Assembly: GCA_003134675.1 (NCBI GenBank)
Contig: PLBZ01000004.1
Coordinates: 5,357-12,976 of the forward strand
DNA length: 7,620 bases
Direction: 5' to 3'
DNA from: Solirubrobacterales bacterium
GTDB taxonomy: Bacteria > Actinomycetota > Thermoleophilia > Solirubrobacterales > Solirubrobacteraceae
Shown: positions 5,548-7,620 of the stretch, piece by piece
Numbering within the stretch: position 1 is the stretch's first letter
Layout: every line of letters starts with the position of its first letter
Made by a program: the position numbers and the translations under genes
The notes under the pieces: model-generated
Told to the model about the DNA's origin: nothing
Seen by the model: only the letters and a program-made list of their open reading frames with translations
Database searches by the model: none

Positions 5548-5865
5548 ATGGAGTCGACCAGCGCGGGCGAGCTCGTCAAGGTCTCGAGCGGTGGTCCGGA
5601 GCTCGACGGGATCGTGTTCGACACTCCGAGCAGATCTAAGGTCGTGGTGGCCGTGGTGGACCCCGCCCGAGGGCCGGTGTTCCGAACGGTGCATCCAAAG
5701 ACTTTGACAGAGCGGACCGACGAAGCTCCCGAGGACCGAGTGCTGCATCTGCTCATCCGCCGAACACCGCAACCCGCTCGTAGCGTGGCCACCGGCGGGG
5801 TCGCCTCAGGTCGAGGAGACCCCGGTCATACACGTACGGCCATGCACCGCACGACCGGCAAGTAG
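5548..5865 (+). CDS. Conserved-looking small actinobacterial protein, unknown function
   Basis: 105 residues from the ATG at 5548. The first 70 residues look like a compact beta-rich fold: GELVKVSSGGPELDGIVFD, SKVVVAVVDPARGPVFRTV, then HPKTLTERTDEAPEDRVLHL and LLIRRTPQP. The remaining 35 residues are Gly/Arg/Thr-rich and basic, probably disordered, ending HRTTGK. I have the impression of similar short hypothetical proteins in other actinobacteria but cannot name a domain. There are no membrane segments, Cys residues or known catalytic motifs. It is divergent from the toxin-antitoxin unit, shares its 86-base control region, and converges on the secreted protein gene (54 bases between stops). 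The frame is preferred over the opposite-strand frames here because it has a compact hydrophobic core pattern and a plausible leaderless promoter. Confidence 0.65.
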   Translation: MESTSAGELVKVSSGGPELDGIVFDTPSRSKVVVAVVDPARGPVFRTVHPKTLTERTDEAPEDRVLHLLIRRTPQPARSVATGGVASGRGDPGHTRTAMHRTTGK

Positions 5866-5919
5866 CCGCTGGGCGGCGGCACGCCGAGTTGGCGGCAGAT
5901 CCCGCGAGGGAGCACAGGC

Positions 5920-7515
5920 CTAGTGCTTCTTGCGGTGCCGGTGGCCCTTCGCCGCGGCGGTCTTCTTGAGCGTGATGCGCTTGACGAACACGCGCGGGAC
6001 GCCCCCATGTAGAACCGCGCTCGGCATCACCATGTCGATGCGCACGAACAGCGTGACGCTCGAGCGCTTGCCGGCGAGCTTGGCCAGCGCGGCGCGGTTG
6101 AGACGCAGATGGAGCTTGAGCTTCCCGGCGGCGACGTTGCGCTGCACCACGTAGCCGATTGCCCTGACCGACCTCGTCCGCTTCGGCCTCGATTTCGCGG
6201 CTGCGACGAAAGCCGAGCCTTTGGCGTTCTTGAGAACTTCCTTCTGGACCTGAGCCTGTTCTTTGAGCATTTTGTCGATCGCTTCCAGGGTCTTGTTCAG
6301 GTCCTGTTGGAGGACCTGACCCTGCTGCTGCTGAGCGGGGTTGGAGCTTTTCAGCAGTTCGTTCATGTGTTCGATGGCCTTCGCGACGTCTGCGTTCAAG
6401 CCGGTGACGTCTTTGAGGTTCTGCCCGCAGGTTTCGTTGACGATCTTGCCGATGCTGTCGAGCAGCCCGAGCTCGGTGACCGATTCGGGGTCGAGCCCGG
6501 CTGGGAGCTTCGGGAACACGAGGGGCACGGCTCCGGGTGACTGGTTCGAACCCTGGGCCGTGGCTTCCACTGTGGTCCCGTTGGCGGGGACGTTGGTTTC
6601 GATGCCCACTTCGTTGGGGTAGTGCCCGGACGGGCCGGTCGGGTTTTCGAAGTTCGTTTCGTTGATTCCAGAGCCGAGGAACTGGGTGTGCCCCACGCTT
6701 CCGGCGTGTGTGGAGTCCCCGCCGTATGTGGCGGTGATCGACGGCAGACCGCTTTCGGCGGTCTGATAGACCAGCGAGCAGTTCGAGATCGTGGGTGAGG
6801 ACGGATTGACCGTGAGCGAGCATTTGGCGCCGCTGGCGAAGCCGCCGCTGGTGGTCGTGAAGGTGACCGTGCCGGTGGGTCCGGTCGGGTTGATCTGGGA
6901 GCCGTCGCCCACCGAGGCGACGCACGTGTTCTGCGAGGTGGCGAATTCGTAGTTGCAGATGATGCTCGTGCCGGTGGGGTGCTTGGCGGCTTTTTCGGAT
7001 TCTTCTTTTTCTTTGGCTTCTTTGGCTTTTTTCGCCGCTTCTTCTTCCCCGCTCGTGCCGCCGCCGCACGGGAATCCCGCGATGCGGTTTCCGAACGTGG
7101 GTTGATTGACGCGGCCGAAGCTGTCGCTGAAGGTGCCCGCCAGCTTGGTCCCTTCGGGGTTCGCCGTGAGGACGGCGTCAGAGGTGTAGCCCGACTGCAC
7201 GGTGTGGAATTTCACCGTGTTGCCGGAGATCGTCCCCGTGATCGAGTAGATCGGCGCGCAGGCGTCGGTGAAGCCCTTACCGGTGAGCGCGCCGGTGCCG
7301 AAGTCCTCGGTTTCGAGGACGTACTTCTGCGGGAACTGCGGATGGGCTTCGCATTCGGCGAGCGTTCCGCTGACGCAGGCGGCGGCCTCGTAGGTGCCGC
7401 GCACGTCGATTGGCGCGCCCGCCGCCTCGCCCACTGCCGCCGAGAGGAGGATCCCCGCGACCGCGGCGCTCAGAACGAGAACCTCAAACCGTACCCTCCA
7501 CACCCGTGCGAACAC
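5920..7515 (-). CDS. Large secreted multi-domain protein with Ig-like domain and basic C-terminal tail
   Basis: 531 residues from a GTG at 7515, preceded at six bases by AGGAGAGGA. Residues 1-34 are a signal peptide (hydrophobic 11-28, cleavage likely after AAGA). Residues 35-150 form a beta-rich domain with four Cys (47, 55, 86, 150). Residues 157-178 are a charged Lys/Glu/Ala linker. Residues 182-275 hold a bacterial Ig-like repeat of the Big_3 kind (TGTVTFTTTSGGF, then SITATYGGDSTHAGS) with Cys 187, 198, 232 and 246. After a Pro/Gly/Asn-rich stretch (285-340), residues 345-430 are helical, with QQQQGQVLQQDL and a probable coiled coil. Residues 440-515 form another beta-rich region, and the tail KGHRHRKKH is strongly basic. 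Ig-like repeats usually serve adhesion or as spacers at the cell surface. No enzyme motif is seen, and no LPxTG or membrane anchor. Confidence 0.85.
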   Translation of the reverse strand: MFARVWRVRFEVLVLSAAVAGILLSAAVGEAAGAPIDVRGTYEAAACVSGTLAECEAHPQFPQKYVLETEDFGTGALTGKGFTDACAPIYSITGTISGNTVKFHTVQSGYTSDAVLTANPEGTKLAGTFSDSFGRVNQPTFGNRIAGFPCGGGTSGEEEAAKKAKEAKEKEESEKAAKHPTGTSIICNYEFATSQNTCVASVGDGSQINPTGPTGTVTFTTTSGGFASGAKCSLTVNPSSPTISNCSLVYQTAESGLPSITATYGGDSTHAGSVGHTQFLGSGINETNFENPTGPSGHYPNEVGIETNVPANGTTVEATAQGSNQSPGAVPLVFPKLPAGLDPESVTELGLLDSIGKIVNETCGQNLKDVTGLNADVAKAIEHMNELLKSSNPAQQQQGQVLQQDLNKTLEAIDKMLKEQAQVQKEVLKNAKGSAFVAAAKSRPKRTRSVRAIGYVVQRNVAAGKLKLHLRLNRAALAKLAGKRSSVTLFVRIDMVMPSAVLHGGVPRVFVKRITLKKTAAAKGHRHRKKH

Positions 7516-7521
7516 ACCGCG

Positions 7522-7530
7522 TCCTCTCCT
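7522..7530 (-). promoter_or_regulatory. Shine-Dalgarno site AGGAGAGGA for the secreted protein
   Basis: The minus strand reads AGGAGAGGA six bases before the GTG at 7515. This strong site supports the GTG start over the later in-frame GTG at codon 5. Confidence 0.75.
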
Positions 7531-7586
7531 GGAATCAAGTTTGCGTGAGCATCCTACACACGGAGCGCCTTCCGCAGTGCTGGATG

Positions 7587-7615
7587 AGTGTAGGGACGTG
7601 TTTTTGACCGATCAA
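7587..7615 (-). promoter_or_regulatory. Candidate promoter of the secreted-protein gene
   Basis: On the minus strand TTGATC (7610-7615) and TACACT (7587-7592) are separated by exactly 17 bases; each matches 4 of 6 consensus positions. Transcription would start near 7580, giving a leader of about 65 bases. The -35 box lies inside an inverted repeat at 7603-7616. Confidence 0.45.
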
Positions 7616-7616
7616 A
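7603..7616. promoter_or_regulatory. Inverted repeat TTTGA-CCGA-TCAAA overlapping the -35 box
   Basis: Perfect 5-bp arms with a 4-base centre. Its overlap with the -35 element of the secreted-protein promoter is the usual position for a repressor operator. It has no GC-rich stem, so a terminator is unlikely. Confidence 0.35.
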
Positions 7617-7620
7617 GATC

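Noticed and set aside
5472..5792. Minus-strand frames of 106 and 79 codons opposite the 105-residue gene
   Set aside because: Ser/Arg/Thr-rich with no hydrophobic core; the plus-strand frame gives a more protein-like sequence and a promoter at its ATG.
5753..7069. Long minus-strand frame of 438 codons overlapping the secreted-protein gene
   Set aside because: Its translation is extremely rich in Arg, His and Pro with no fold pattern, typical of an out-of-frame reading of high-GC DNA. The 5920-7515 frame has a signal peptide, an Ig-like domain and a strong ribosome site.

Overview
The window is high-GC bacterial DNA. Rows I counted by hand in the better conserved genes reach about 77% G+C. 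It mixes GTG and ATG starts, strong GA-rich Shine-Dalgarno sites and at least one gene with no visible ribosome site. The mix of proteins (ACT-domain aspartate kinase tail, membrane GGDEF/HD-GYP protein, CAP-domain and Ig-like secreted proteins with basic tails) resembles an actinobacterium, perhaps of the Thermoleophilia/Solirubrobacterales type. That placement is an inference from protein style, not a proof.

Layout. Bases 1-203 (+) are the last part of an aspartate kinase gene. It converges, with only 11 bases between the stops, on a run of minus-strand genes. Reading that run in its own direction (right to left): a secreted multi-domain protein with an Ig-like domain (7515-5920); a two-gene unit made of a PLD-like/DUF5919-style protein (5461-4721) and a single-chain toxin-antitoxin fusion (4701-4009); a small one-span membrane protein (3849-3619); a PHP-family CpsB/CapC/YwqE-type tyrosine phosphatase (3546-2773); a CAP/SCP-domain exported protein with a His/Arg-rich linker (2699-1977); and a six-span membrane c-di-GMP protein carrying both GGDEF and HD-GYP domains (1828-215). 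The only complete plus-strand gene is a 105-residue protein at 5548-5865, divergent from the two-gene unit and probably read from a leaderless transcript.

How it fits together. The phosphatase, the CAP protein and the c-di-GMP enzyme are all envelope- or surface-related and point the same way, but gaps of 73-148 bases leave it open whether they form one transcript. The segment from about 3600 to 5540 stands apart. Sampled rows fall to 53-62% G+C. It holds a HigB-like toxin and its HigA-like antitoxin domain fused in one reading frame, with a gene of unknown function 19 bases upstream. This is the best candidate in the window for an undescribed conflict, defence or stress module. No tRNA, rRNA, CRISPR array, insertion sequence or convincing intrinsic terminator was seen.
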